Positions 34,585-45,056 of a stretch of DNA of 49,786 bases are shown here, piece after piece. How positions within the stretch are numbered: the stretch's first letter is position 1; every line of letters starts with the position of its first letter. The translations under genes were made by a program, and so were the position numbers. A model generated the notes under the pieces. It was not told the DNA's origin. It saw only the letters and a program-made list of their open reading frames with translations, and made no database searches. The stretch lies in the NCBI GenBank assembly GCA_964617765.1, contig CAZTZY010000009.1, positions 1 to 49,786 on the forward strand. Direction: 5' to 3'. The stretch is from CAZTZY01 sp964617765. GTDB lineage: Bacteria > Pseudomonadota > Gammaproteobacteria > Pseudomonadales > DT-91.

Positions 34585-37500
34585 TTACTCGCCAGAACCA
34601 AATGCCTCAGCAAGCGCAGCCTCTACATCACTTGCTGTTACCGTAACCTCTACCCCAGCTGTCTTCCTAATCTTTCTTTCATTATGGTAAGCAAGTCCTG
34701 TACCTGCAGGGATCAAACGACCAACAATAACGTTTTCTTTTAATCCGCGTAGGTGATCGCGCTTACCTGTAACAGCAGCCTCAGTTAAAACCCTAGTAGT
34801 CTCCTGGAATGAGGCAGCAGATATAAAGCTCTCAGTAGCCAATGAGGACTTGGTAATACCCAACAACACCCTTTCATACCTGGCAGGAATTTTGCTCTCT
34901 TTGGCCAATCTATCATTTTCTTCAAGCGCATCAACAAGCTCTATTTGTTCACCTTTTATAAAGCCTGAGTCTCCCACATGAGTGATTTCCACTTTCCGCA
35001 GCATCTGCCTAATGATAACTTCAATATGCTTATCATTAATTTTTACACCTTGTAACCGATATACTTCCTGCACTTCATTTACAATATAATTGGTTAATGC
35101 AACAACACTTTTTAGGCGTAAAATATCATGCGGACTCAACGGACCTTCAGAAACAACCTCTCCCTTTTCAACATGCTCACCCTCAAAAACTGACAGGTTA
35201 CGCCATTTATGAATCAATGCCTCATAATGCTCCTTGCCATCAGGTAAAGTTACACCTTCTGCGGGTGTAATTACCAAGCGACGCTTACCTTTTGTCTCTT
35301 TACCAAAACTCACTGTACCTGATATTTCTGCCAATATAGCAGGTTCTTTTGGCTTACGAGCTTCAAATAAATCAGCTACACGCGGCAAACCACCGGTAAT
35401 ATCACGAGTCTTCGAGCCTTCCTGAGGAATACGAGCTATGACATCACCGACATTTACCTCATCACCGTCATTAATGCCCACCATAGCGTTAGCTGGCAAG
35501 AAATAATGCGCAGGAACTGTGGTTCCGGCCAAGCACAATTCTTTTCCAGCTTTATCGACCAAAGTGATTGCCGGTCTTAGCTCCTTGCCTGAAGCCGGGC
35601 GCTCAGCAGGATCAATAATCTGCATACTAGACAATCCGGTTAACTCATCTGTCTGTCTATTGACTGAAATCCCTTCTTCAATACCACTAAAGCGAACCTT
35701 ACCGGCAACCTCCGTTATTATCGGATGCATATGTGGATCCCACGTTGCTACAACCTCACCACTTTTAACAGCCGCATGATCTTTAATGTTGATTAAAGCT
35801 CCGTATGGAATCTTATATCGTTCACGCTCTCGACCATTGGTATCTGCAATAGATAATTCCCCAGAACGAGAAGCCGCAACTAACTTACCATCATCCCTTT
35901 CTACAACCTTGATATTATGCAAACGCATACTTCCATCATGCTTTACTTGAATATTATCAACGGCAGTTGCCCTAGATGCAGCACCACCAATATGGAATGT
36001 ACGCATGGTTAACTGCGTACCAGGCTCACCTATGGACTGAGCTCCAATAACACCAACAGCCTCACCAATATTTACCTGATGTCCACGAGCCAAATCTCTT
36101 CCATAACAAGCGGAGCAAACACCATGGCGAGTTTCACAAGTTATGGTTGAGCGAACATCAATTTCGTCTATACCCATCTCTTCCAAACGACCAACCCACT
36201 CCTCATCCATCATTGTACCTTTAGGCACAGCAACTTCTTCAGTACCTGGCTTATAAACATCTTTTGCAACTATTCTACCTAACACTCGATCACCTAGCGT
36301 CTCAATAATATCTCCACCTTCAATAACAGGCGTCATTGCAATGCCAGCCTCAGTACCACAATCTCTTTCTGTTATCACAACATCCTGCGCGACATCAACA
36401 AGACGACGCGTCAAATATCCTGAGTTAGCAGTTTTTAATGCTGTATCGGCCAAGCCTTTACGAGCACCGTGAGTAGATATAAAGTATTGAAGTACACTCA
36501 AGCCCTCGCGAAAGTTAGAGGTAATTGGTGTCTCGATAATCGAGCCATCTGGTTTAGCCATCAATCCACGCATGCCAGCCAATTGTCGAATCTGTGCCGG
36601 CGAGCCCCTAGCGCCCGAATCAGCATAAATAAATACTGAATTAAAGGAAGGTTGCTTTTCCTCCTTACCATCGCGATTAATGACTTTCTCGGTACTTATT
36701 CCTTCCATCATTGATTTGGCTACCAGATCATTAGCACGCGACCAAATATCAATAACTTTGTTATACTTTTCACCTTGCGTCACAAGACCAGAAGTAAATT
36801 GCCCTTCTATTTCCTTAACTTCTTGTTCGGCATCACCAATGATTTTGGCCTTGGCATCAGGGATTTCAAAATCATTAACCCCAATAGAACAACCAGATTT
36901 TGTGGAATATTCAAATCCCGCATACATCAATTGATCGGCAAAAATAACCGTTTCTTTCAAACCACAATTACGGTAGCTTTCATCTAACGCTTTAGAAATA
37001 GCTTTTTTAACCATCGATTTGTTTACGATGTCAAATGGAAGTCCATGCGGAACAATTTGCCACAAAAGAACTCGCCCTGTTGTTGTTTCAATTAATGATG
37101 TACGTGCTGTTTTATTACGTGAACTATCAATATCATATTCAGTAATTCTCGCTTTAATACGTGCCTGCAAGTCAACAGTTCCAGTAGCATATGCGCGACT
37201 AACTTCTTTCGCATCAGCAAATACCATACCTTCGCCGCGAGCATTAACACGAGCACGAGTCATCCAATACAAACCCAAAACCACGTCCTGAGATGGGACA
37301 ATAATTGGATCGCCATTCGCGGGCGATAGAATGTTATTGGTAGACATCATCAATGCACGAGCTTCTAACTGTGCTTCTAAAGTTAATGGCACATGAACTG
37401 CCATCTGGTCACCGTCGAAGTCGGCATTAAAAGCCGCGCACACCAAAGGGTGTAGCTGTATTGCCTTCCCTTCAATCAGAACAGGCTCAAACGCCTGAAT

Positions 37501-38799
37501 GCCCAAACGATGCAGTGTTGGCGCACGGTTCAACATTACAGGATGTTCGCGAATTACCTCAGCAAGGATATCCCACACTTCTGCAGGCTCACGCTCGACC
37601 ATTTTCTTTGCAGCTTTAATCGTCGTAGATAAACCCAATGCTTCTAATTTGCCAAATATGAAAGGCTTGAAGAGTTCGAGTGCCATTTTTTTCGGCAACC
37701 CACATTGATGTAAGCGCAATGTAGGACCTACAACGATTACGGAGCGACCTGAATAGTCAACACGCTTGCCTAACAAGTTTTGCCGGAAACGACCTTGTTT
37801 ACCTTTGATCATATCTGCCAAAGATTTTAAGGGGCGCTTGTTGGAACCTGTAATTGCCCTGCCACGACGTCCGTTATCCAAAAGAGCATCTACAGACTCT
37901 TGCAGCATACGCTTTTCATTGCGCACAATGATATCAGGTGCATTCAAATCCAATAAACGTTTCAATCGGTTATTACGGTTTATGACTCGACGATACAAGT
38001 CATTCAAATCTGACGTTGCAAAACGCCCACCATCCAATGGAACCAATGGTCGTAAATCAGGCGGTAATACCGGAAGAACGTTCATGATCATCCACTCAGG
38101 CTTATTACCTGACTGCAAAAACGCTTCCATTAACTTAAGACGCTTAGATAACTTTTTGATCTTTGTTTCGCTATTCGTTTGCGGTATTTCTTCACGCATA
38201 CGAGCTATTTCTTCTTTAAGATTAAGATCGAGCATTAACTCCTGAATTGCCTCAGCACCCATCTTGGCTGAAAATTCATCCCCAAATTCCTCTAAAGCCT
38301 CATAGTATTGCTCATCATTTAGCAATTGGCCTTGCTCTAAAGTAGTCATCCCGGCATCAATCACAACATATGATTCAAAATACAAAATACGCTCAATATC
38401 CCGCAATGTCATATCCAACAATAAACCAATACGTGACGGAAGTGATTTTAAAAACCAAATATGCGCAACAGGGCTAGCCAACTCAATATGGCCCATTCGA
38501 TCACGACGCACTTTTGCTAACGCAACTTCAACGCCGCATTTTTCACAAATAACGCCGCGATGTTTTAAACGCTTATACTTACCACACAAGCACTCATAGT
38601 CTTTTATCGGGCCAAAAATTTTGGCACAAAACAAACCATCTCTTTCTGGTTTAAAGGTGCGATAATTAATAGTTTCCGGCTTTTTTACTTCACCAAATGA
38701 CCACGAACGAATCATCTCTGGTGACGCCAAACCTATACGAATGACATCAAACTCTTTCTGCTGTCCCTGGGACTTCAAAATATTTAATAAATCTTTCAA
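34585..38799 (-). CDS. rpoC: RNA polymerase beta' subunit
   Basis: A 1404-residue catalytic subunit. The N-terminal zinc site CLCGKYKRLKHRGVICEKCG (from about residue 70), the Mg-binding NADFDGDQM (near 460), and the second zinc site CETRHGVCSACYG are present, as is the C-terminal HVGDSGFIKGEQ region. The start codon is TTG (38799-38797), which gives MKDLLNILKSQ with GGAG about ten bases upstream. It follows rpoB by 90 nt. No terminator was seen between rpoC and the rpsL promoter, so read-through is likely. Confidence 0.98.
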   Translation of the reverse strand: MKDLLNILKSQGQQKEFDVIRIGLASPEMIRSWSFGEVKKPETINYRTFKPERDGLFCAKIFGPIKDYECLCGKYKRLKHRGVICEKCGVEVALAKVRRDRMGHIELASPVAHIWFLKSLPSRIGLLLDMTLRDIERILYFESYVVIDAGMTTLEQGQLLNDEQYYEALEEFGDEFSAKMGAEAIQELMLDLNLKEEIARMREEIPQTNSETKIKKLSKRLKLMEAFLQSGNKPEWMIMNVLPVLPPDLRPLVPLDGGRFATSDLNDLYRRVINRNNRLKRLLDLNAPDIIVRNEKRMLQESVDALLDNGRRGRAITGSNKRPLKSLADMIKGKQGRFRQNLLGKRVDYSGRSVIVVGPTLRLHQCGLPKKMALELFKPFIFGKLEALGLSTTIKAAKKMVEREPAEVWDILAEVIREHPVMLNRAPTLHRLGIQAFEPVLIEGKAIQLHPLVCAAFNADFDGDQMAVHVPLTLEAQLEARALMMSTNNILSPANGDPIIVPSQDVVLGLYWMTRARVNARGEGMVFADAKEVSRAYATGTVDLQARIKARITEYDIDSSRNKTARTSLIETTTGRVLLWQIVPHGLPFDIVNKSMVKKAISKALDESYRNCGLKETVIFADQLMYAGFEYSTKSGCSIGVNDFEIPDAKAKIIGDAEQEVKEIEGQFTSGLVTQGEKYNKVIDIWSRANDLVAKSMMEGISTEKVINRDGKEEKQPSFNSVFIYADSGARGSPAQIRQLAGMRGLMAKPDGSIIETPITSNFREGLSVLQYFISTHGARKGLADTALKTANSGYLTRRLVDVAQDVVITERDCGTEAGIAMTPVIEGGDIIETLGDRVLGRIVAKDVYKPGTEEVAVPKGTMMDEEWVGRLEEMGIDEIDVRSTITCETRHGVCSACYGRDLARGHQVNIGEAVGVIGAQSIGEPGTQLTMRTFHIGGAASRATAVDNIQVKHDGSMRLHNIKVVERDDGKLVAASRSGELSIADTNGRERERYKIPYGALINIKDHAAVKSGEVVATWDPHMHPIITEVAGKVRFSGIEEGISVNRQTDELTGLSSMQIIDPAERPASGKELRPAITLVDKAGKELCLAGTTVPAHYFLPANAMVGINDGDEVNVGDVIARIPQEGSKTRDITGGLPRVADLFEARKPKEPAILAEISGTVSFGKETKGKRRLVITPAEGVTLPDGKEHYEALIHKWRNLSVFEGEHVEKGEVVSEGPLSPHDILRLKSVVALTNYIVNEVQEVYRLQGVKINDKHIEVIIRQMLRKVEITHVGDSGFIKGEQIELVDALEENDRLAKESKIPARYERVLLGITKSSLATESFISAASFQETTRVLTEAAVTGKRDHLRGLKENVIVGRLIPAGTGLAYHNERKIRKTAGVEVTVTASDVEAALAEAFGSGE

Positions 38800-38889
38800 T
38801 GCCTTTACTCCAGTGCTGTTTTTTGCGCCTTAAGATTAATGACTCAAGACAAACTTTATGGTGATTATTTCTAATGCAATTACCCTAAA

Positions 38890-41800
38890 TTACTCAGTAT
38901 CCAAATCTATATCAATACCCAGAGAACGGATCTCTTTGACCAATACATTGAATGATTCCGGCATTCCAGGCTCCATGCGATGATCACCATCAACGATGTT
39001 TTTATACATCTTAGTACGACCATTCACGTCATCCGATTTAACAGTAAGCATTTCTTGCAAGGTATATGCGGCGCCGTAAGCTTCTAATGCCCACACCTCC
39101 ATCTCACCGAAACGCTGGCCACCGAACTGGGCTTTACCGCCTAGAGGCTGCTGTGTAACCAAACTATATGAACCAGTTGAACGTGCATGCATTTTATCAT
39201 CAACCAAATGGTTCAATTTCAACATATACATATAGCCAACTGTAACCGGACGCGAAAATACATCCCCCGTACGCCCATCAAATAACTTGATTTGGCCTGT
39301 ACGAGAAATTCCAGCCAACTCCAGCAAATCCTTTATTTCCGATTCTGCAGCGCCATCAAATACAGGCGTAGCCATTGGCACTCCAGCGCGCAAATTCATT
39401 GCCAGCTCAAGTACCTCAGCATCAGTAAAAGAACTCAAATCTTCTGGCTGCTGCGCACCTTTGTTATAAATCACTTCCAGAAATGAACGAACTTCTTTGA
39501 CTGCACGTTGCTTCCGCAACATTTCATCAATTTTAATACCTAACCCACGAGCGGCCATACCAAGATGAGTCTCAAGAATTTGCCCAACGTTCATGCGCGA
39601 TGGAACACCCAATGGGTTTAGCACGATATCTACAGGCTCGCCATTTTCATCATATGGCATATCTTCAATTGGCTTAATAACAGAAATAACACCTTTGTTA
39701 CCATGGCGTCCGGCCATTTTATCACCTGGCTGTATACGTCGTTTAATAGCAAGATATACCTTAACTATTTTCAAAACACCTGGAGCCAAGTCATCTCCAC
39801 TTTGCAGTTTTTTCTTCTTGATATCAAAACGGTCATCCAACAGCGTACGAAACTCAGCGAGTTGCTTTTCAGCTGCATCAAGCTCTTCATTTAATACGGC
39901 ATCTACCATACGAATCTTGAACCATTCAACTAAAGGAAGATTTTGCAAATCCTCAACTGCCAGTTTCTGCCCCTTTTTAAATCCAGCACCCGCTTTGACT
40001 TCTTTGCCTGAGAGCAAATTTGATAACCGCGCGAAAGTAGCAGATTGCACAATATCGAATTTTTGATTCAAATCTTTACGATAATCATCGAGTTGAGATT
40101 TTTCTATAGCTTTTGCACGCTGATCTTTTTCTAACCCATCGCGAGTAAATACCTGAACATCAACAACAGTTCCTTTAGTACTACTTCCAACGCGCAATGA
40201 ACTATCCTTAACATCAGAAGCCTTTTCGCCGAATATAGCACGCAACAATTTTTCTTCTGGCGTTAATTGAGTTTCACCCTTCGGCGTTACTTTACCAACC
40301 AAAATGTCTCCAGGACCGACTTCAGCACCAATATAAACAATGCCTGAGTCGTCCAATTTAGCCAGTGCCGACTCACCAACATTAGGTATATCAGCAGTAA
40401 TTTCTTCTGATCCCAATTTAGTATCACGGGCAATACAGGTTAGTTCTTGAATGTGGATACTAGTAAAACGGTCTTCTTTTACAACTCGCTCAGATACGAG
40501 AATCGAATCTTCGAAGTTGTAACCATTCCAGGGCATAAATGCGATTCGCATGTTTTGCCCTAAGGCCAATTCACCCAAATCCACCGACGGCCCATCTGCC
40601 AAGATATCTCCACGGACTATCACATCACCAGCCGATACAATAGAACGTTGATTAATACATGTATTTTGGTTTGATCGTGTGTATTTAGTAAGATTATAGA
40701 TATCTACTGGAGCCTCACCTTGCTGAGCTTCATGATCGTTTACACGAACGACTATACGACCCGCATCAACACTGTGAACAACACCTCCTCGCTTGGCCAC
40801 TACACAAACCCCTGAATCACGCGCAACAATTCTCTCCATACCTGTACCCACAAGCGGCTTTTCTGCCTTTAATGTAGGCACCGCTTGACGCTGCATGTTC
40901 GAACCCATGAGCGCACGGTTTGCATCATCATGCTCAAGGAATGGGATCAACGACGCAGCTACCGATACGACCTGCTTTGGCGATACATCCATATAATCGA
41001 CGCGTTCAGGCGGCATTACTGTGAATTCGTTTTGATGACGAACAGCAACCAAATCTTCTGTTAATCGACCTTTATCATCTAACAATGCCGATGCTTGCGC
41101 TATCACATACTCCGACTCATTAATCGCAGATAAAAACTCAATCTCTTCCGTAACCTTTCCATCTAACACTTTAACATATGGCGTTTCCAAAAAGCCGTAA
41201 TCATTAGTACGAGAATATGTAGCCAAGGAATTTATTAACCCTATATTCGGACCTTCTGGCGTTTCTATCGGACAGACACGACCATAATGCGTAGGATGGA
41301 CATCCCGCACCTCAAAGCCTGCGCGCTCACGCGTAAGACCACCAGGTCCTAAAGCTGAAACTCGACGCTTATGAGTAATCTCTGATAAAGGATTGTTTTG
41401 ATCCATAAATTGAGACAGCTGGCTTGAACCAAAAAACTCTTTGGTAGCTGCAGCTACTGGTTTTGCATTTATTAAGTCCTGCGGCATCAAACCTTCTGAT
41501 TCTGCTTGTGATAGTCGTTCCTTAACCGCTCGTTCCACACGAACTAAACCTACGCGAAATTGATTTTCAGCCATCTCACCAACAGAACGCACGCGTCTAT
41601 TACCTAGATGATCTATATCATCAACTACGCCTTTTCCGTTACGAATAGCGATCATCGTTTTAAGTACATCAACGATATCTTCTTTGCTTAAAGTACCTTC
41701 CCCTCTAATCTCTTCACGACCTAGGCGACGATTAAATTTCATGCGCCCAACACTCGACAAATCGTATCGCTCTGAAGAGAAAAATAAATTTTGGAAAAGA

Positions 41801-42963
41801 TTTTCTGCTGCATCTTTGGTCGGTGGCTCACCAGGACGCATCATGCGGTAAATTTCAACTAACGCGTCTAACTTATCTCGACTTGCATCAGATCTCAATG
41901 TATCTGAAACATAGGCCCCACAATCCAATTCATTAGTGTATAAAACTTCAATACGCGCAATATTTGCACCTACTAAAACATCCAAAATCTCATTGGTAAT
42001 TTCTGTATTACATTCAACAAGAACTTCACCCGTTTTTTGATCAATAATATCTTTGGCGACTGCCTTACCCAAAAGATATTCGCGCGGCACAGGCAACTCT
42101 TCAATACCCGCCTTCTCGATTTGACGAATATGCTTGCCCGTTATTCTGCGCCCCTGCTCTACAATGACTTTACCTTTTTTATCTACCAGATCAAAAGTCG
42201 CCATTTCTCCACGCAAACGCTCAGCCACCAAATCCAATACAATGCCATCCTTTTTAAAATGGAAAACATTAGTATCAAAAAACATTTCCAACATCTCTTG
42301 CGAGCTATATCCCAACGCACGCAACAGGATAGTAGCAGGCAATTTTCGACGTCGGTCTATACGTACAAATACTAAATCTTTAGGATCAAATTCAAAATCC
42401 AGCCAAGACCCACGATAAGGAATTATCCTTGCTGAATACAGCAACTTGCCAGAGGAATGCGTTTTGCCTTTATCATGATCAAAAAATACCCCAGGAGATC
42501 TATGCAATTGAGATACAACCACGCGCTCGGTACCATTAATAACGAAAGTACCATTTTCAGTCATCAAGGGTATTTCACCCATATAGACTTCTTGTTCTTT
42601 TATATCCTTGATAGATTTATTGGCTGATTCCTTATCATAAATAATCAAACGAACTCGAACACGCAAAGGAACAGAGAAAGTAACTCCACGCAATTGACAC
42701 TCGACCACGTCAAAAGCTGGTTCGCCTAGCTTGTAATTCACATACTCTAATGCGGCACTCCCTGAATAACTAACAATAGGAAAAACCGACTTGAATGCAG
42801 CCTGTAAACCCATATCCTCACGCTCATCGATAGAGACGTCAGCCTGAGTAAATTTACGATAGGAGTCTAACTGGATTGCCAAAAGATAGGGAATATCCAT
42901 AATTTGCTGGAATTTCCCAAAGTTTTTACGAATACGTTTTTTCTCAGTATATGAGTATGTCAT
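38890..42963 (-). CDS. rpoB: RNA polymerase beta subunit
   Basis: A 1357-residue subunit, the pseudomonad-type length. The rifampicin-binding cluster reads SSQLSQFMDQNNPLSEITHK followed by RRVSALGPGG: the Asp, His and Ser positions commonly changed in resistant mutants are wild type. The C-terminal SLGIDIDL end is typical. The ribosome site AGGGAG precedes the ATG. It is fourth in rplJ-rplL-rpoB-rpoC and separated from rplL by a 194-nt spacer that contains an attenuator hairpin. Confidence 0.98.
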   Translation of the reverse strand: MTYSYTEKKRIRKNFGKFQQIMDIPYLLAIQLDSYRKFTQADVSIDEREDMGLQAAFKSVFPIVSYSGSAALEYVNYKLGEPAFDVVECQLRGVTFSVPLRVRVRLIIYDKESANKSIKDIKEQEVYMGEIPLMTENGTFVINGTERVVVSQLHRSPGVFFDHDKGKTHSSGKLLYSARIIPYRGSWLDFEFDPKDLVFVRIDRRRKLPATILLRALGYSSQEMLEMFFDTNVFHFKKDGIVLDLVAERLRGEMATFDLVDKKGKVIVEQGRRITGKHIRQIEKAGIEELPVPREYLLGKAVAKDIIDQKTGEVLVECNTEITNEILDVLVGANIARIEVLYTNELDCGAYVSDTLRSDASRDKLDALVEIYRMMRPGEPPTKDAAENLFQNLFFSSERYDLSSVGRMKFNRRLGREEIRGEGTLSKEDIVDVLKTMIAIRNGKGVVDDIDHLGNRRVRSVGEMAENQFRVGLVRVERAVKERLSQAESEGLMPQDLINAKPVAAATKEFFGSSQLSQFMDQNNPLSEITHKRRVSALGPGGLTRERAGFEVRDVHPTHYGRVCPIETPEGPNIGLINSLATYSRTNDYGFLETPYVKVLDGKVTEEIEFLSAINESEYVIAQASALLDDKGRLTEDLVAVRHQNEFTVMPPERVDYMDVSPKQVVSVAASLIPFLEHDDANRALMGSNMQRQAVPTLKAEKPLVGTGMERIVARDSGVCVVAKRGGVVHSVDAGRIVVRVNDHEAQQGEAPVDIYNLTKYTRSNQNTCINQRSIVSAGDVIVRGDILADGPSVDLGELALGQNMRIAFMPWNGYNFEDSILVSERVVKEDRFTSIHIQELTCIARDTKLGSEEITADIPNVGESALAKLDDSGIVYIGAEVGPGDILVGKVTPKGETQLTPEEKLLRAIFGEKASDVKDSSLRVGSSTKGTVVDVQVFTRDGLEKDQRAKAIEKSQLDDYRKDLNQKFDIVQSATFARLSNLLSGKEVKAGAGFKKGQKLAVEDLQNLPLVEWFKIRMVDAVLNEELDAAEKQLAEFRTLLDDRFDIKKKKLQSGDDLAPGVLKIVKVYLAIKRRIQPGDKMAGRHGNKGVISVIKPIEDMPYDENGEPVDIVLNPLGVPSRMNVGQILETHLGMAARGLGIKIDEMLRKQRAVKEVRSFLEVIYNKGAQQPEDLSSFTDAEVLELAMNLRAGVPMATPVFDGAAESEIKDLLELAGISRTGQIKLFDGRTGDVFSRPVTVGYMYMLKLNHLVDDKMHARSTGSYSLVTQQPLGGKAQFGGQRFGEMEVWALEAYGAAYTLQEMLTVKSDDVNGRTKMYKNIVDGDHRMEPGMPESFNVLVKEIRSLGIDIDLDTE

Positions 42964-43084
42964 CAGTACTCCCTAACGCGTCATCAGAGGCGATCAATTT
43001 TTCAGCTTACCAAAGAATTTCTGGCGGCTGATTGTTTTAAACTATTTTTTGGCTTACGACTAATAATTACATTGAGTGCAAACG

Positions 43085-43114
43085 CAAAAAGGCCAGCGAC
43101 ATACGCCGCCAGCC
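43085..43114 (-). terminator. Attenuator between rplL and rpoB
   Basis: On the - strand GGCTGGCG (43114-43107) pairs with CGCTGGCC (43098-43091), two G-T pairs, 8-nt loop, followed by TTTTTG. Partial termination here would set the ratio of L7/L12 to RNA polymerase, as the known rplL-rpoB attenuator does in E. coli; the analogy is inference. Confidence 0.8.
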
Positions 43115-43157
43115 CATGCTATATAAGCATCACCGAATAACAGATCAACACGTGAAA

Positions 43158-43532
43158 TTACTTAATTTCGACAGTTGCGCCTGCTTCTTCCAATGTCGCT
43201 TTAGCCGCCGCCGCATCAGCTTTTGAAACACCTTCTTTAACTGTCGAAGGAGCTCCATCAACTACAGCCTTAGCTTCTTTCAAGCCTAGACCAGTGAGTT
43301 CACGAACAGCTTTAATTACGTTTACTTTCTTCTCACCAGTGCTAGCTAAAACAACGGTGAACTCTGTTTGCTCTTCAGCGGCAGATGCACCAGCATCACC
43401 ACTAGCAGCAACAGCAACAGCAGAAGCCGCAGAAACACCAAATTTCTCTTCCATTGCAGAAATCAATTCAACAACGTTTTTCACTGACATTTCAGCGATT
43501 GCATTGATAATATCTTCTTTTGTCAAAGACAT
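43158..43532 (-). CDS. rplL: 50S ribosomal protein L7/L12
   Basis: A 124-residue stalk protein: N-terminal dimerisation helices (MSLTKEDIINAIAEMSVKNV), an Ala-rich hinge (AVAVAASGDAGASAAEEQ), and the factor-binding C-domain (KVNVIKAVRELTGLGLKEAK). Several copies per ribosome recruit EF-Tu and EF-G. The start at 43532 is chosen over an upstream in-frame ATG that would add MRMGRKN. Confidence 0.97.
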   Translation of the reverse strand: MSLTKEDIINAIAEMSVKNVVELISAMEEKFGVSAASAVAVAASGDAGASAAEEQTEFTVVLASTGEKKVNVIKAVRELTGLGLKEAKAVVDGAPSTVKEGVSKADAAAAKATLEEAGATVEIK

Positions 43533-43606
43533 GTTTTTTCTTCCCATTCTCAATGAGCTTTTAGCTCGTTAAAATTCAATACAAAACCTCACAATACTTA
43601 AAAGTA

Positions 43607-44101
43607 CTACGCGGCTTGCTGTTCTTTTTGATCGCGTACGGCCGCAATAGTGCGAACCAATTTACCAGCAGAAGCCTCTTTCATAACGCTCATTAGTTTC
43701 GCAATAGCTTCATTGTATGTAGGCAAACTTGCCAACAATGAAATATCAGTCAACGCGCCCTCAAAGGCAGCAGCTTTCAACTCAAATAGAGCATTTGTCT
43801 TAGCGAAATCCTTTAGAATGCGTGCCGCAGCCCCAGGATGTTCGTTAGAAAATGCTATTAGCGTTGGCCCAACAAAAGTATCTGACAGACACTCTAAGGG
43901 CGTGCCCTGTACAGCGCGACGCGCCAACGTATTACGCACAACCTTTACAGTCACACCGTATTTACGTGCTTCTTTGCGAAGTACAGTCATAGCTGCAACA
44001 GTAACACCTCTTGAATCTGCAACAACAGCAGACAAAGCAGTGTTAGCCGCTTGCTGGACTTCAGCGACAATCGCTTTTTTGTCTTCAAGTCCTATAGCCA
44101 C
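43607..44101 (-). CDS. rplJ: 50S ribosomal protein L10
   Basis: A 164-residue stalk-base protein: DKKAIVAEVQQAANTALSAV, VVRNTLARRAVQGTPLECL and the C-terminal L7/L12-binding helix (KLMSVMKEASAGKLVRTIAA). The start codon is GTG (44101-44099) with GGGAGA upstream. The 257-nt spacer before it contains the L10 autoregulatory leader. Confidence 0.97.
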   Translation of the reverse strand: MAIGLEDKKAIVAEVQQAANTALSAVVADSRGVTVAAMTVLRKEARKYGVTVKVVRNTLARRAVQGTPLECLSDTFVGPTLIAFSNEHPGAAARILKDFAKTNALFELKAAAFEGALTDISLLASLPTYNEAIAKLMSVMKEASAGKLVRTIAAVRDQKEQQAA

Positions 44102-44215
44102 AAGATTTCTCCCGAGAATGATTGGCTAATGCCAATCTACTTAATGTTTACCTTATCAGAAATATCCGTAAGGCAATTTATTGTCGGCAGGCAGATTTTC
44201 TAAAAACAATCTTTT

Positions 44216-44290
44216 ACCGTCTGCGTAGGCTTTTTATACTTTTGCTATGCAAAAGCACAAAAGATTAAGTTAAATCTAACACCTACGGTC
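44216..44290 (-). promoter_or_regulatory. L10 leader (autoregulatory r-protein binding element)
   Basis: On the - strand CGTAGGTG (starting about 44287) pairs through CGTAGG with CCTACG in CCTACGCAGACGGT (44229-44216), closing a domain over an AT-rich inner stem. The CCTACGCAGACGGT block is the hallmark of the gammaproteobacterial L10 leader, where the L10-L12 complex binds and blocks rplJ translation. Confidence 0.8.
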
Positions 44291-44342
44291 TTTGACAATT
44301 TTTGAATAAGGCAAGCCCCACTCAAAAACCCCAAAGTTCTTT

Positions 44343-44362
44343 ATAGCAGCATGTGCTGCTAT
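44343..44362 (-). promoter_or_regulatory. Hairpin overlapping the rplA stop
   Basis: ATAGCAGCA (44343-44351) and TGCTGCTAT (44354-44362) are exact reverse complements with a 2-base centre, spanning the rplA stop codon. No T-tract follows directly. It may be a processing or 3'-end-protecting stem between rplKA and rplJL. Confidence 0.5.
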
Positions 44363-45054
44363 GCATCTAAACTAGAAGGATCCAAAACCAAACCAGGACC
44401 CATAGTTGTAGACAATGTTATCTTACGCAAATATACACCTTTTGCAGTTGAAGGCTTTGCTCTTTTTAAGTCGCCCAGTAAAGCTTCTAAATTTTCTTTT
44501 AGTGCGGATGCGTCAAAAGCCAATTTGCCAATAGCGCCATGGATAATGCCATTTTTATCGGTACGATAGCGTACTTGACCTGCTTTTGCGTTCTTGACAG
44601 CCGTAACAACATCAGGTGTTACCGTTCCCGTCTTAGGGTTAGGCATTAAACCACGCGGCCCCAAAACCTGACCCAACTGACCAACAACACGCATAGCATC
44701 CGGACTTGCAATAACCACATCGAAGTCCATCATGCCGCCTTTGATTTGCTCCGCTAGATCTTCCATACCCACAAAATCTGCACCAGCCGATTTTGCAACC
44801 TCCGCATTATTTCCAGAGGTAAATACAGCCACACGAACAGTTCTGCCAGTGCCATTAGGTAATGTCGTAGCGCCACGAACTTGTTGATCCGATTTCTTTG
44901 CATCAACACCCAGATTTATAGCAACATCTACCGCCTCACCAAACTTGACCGTTGATAATTCTTTTAATAACGCTACTGCATCGTTGATTGCATACAACTT
45001 ACCAACTTCTACTTTTTCACGAATTGCCTTTTGACGTTTTGTTAACTTAGCCAT
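44359..45054 (-). CDS. rplA: 50S ribosomal protein L1
   Basis: A 231-residue L1-stalk protein that helps release E-site tRNA. VDVAINLGVDAKKSDQQVRG, GPRGLMPNPKTGTVTPDV and the RYRTDKNGIIHGAIGKLAF segment are conserved. In E. coli L1 represses rplKA at the rplK leader; a hairpin that could serve is at 45513-45531. It is 2 nt from rplK. Confidence 0.98.
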   Translation of the reverse strand: MAKLTKRQKAIREKVEVGKLYAINDAVALLKELSTVKFGEAVDVAINLGVDAKKSDQQVRGATTLPNGTGRTVRVAVFTSGNNAEVAKSAGADFVGMEDLAEQIKGGMMDFDVVIASPDAMRVVGQLGQVLGPRGLMPNPKTGTVTPDVVTAVKNAKAGQVRYRTDKNGIIHGAIGKLAFDASALKENLEALLGDLKRAKPSTAKGVYLRKITLSTTMGPGLVLDPSSLDA

Positions 45055-45056
45055 GA

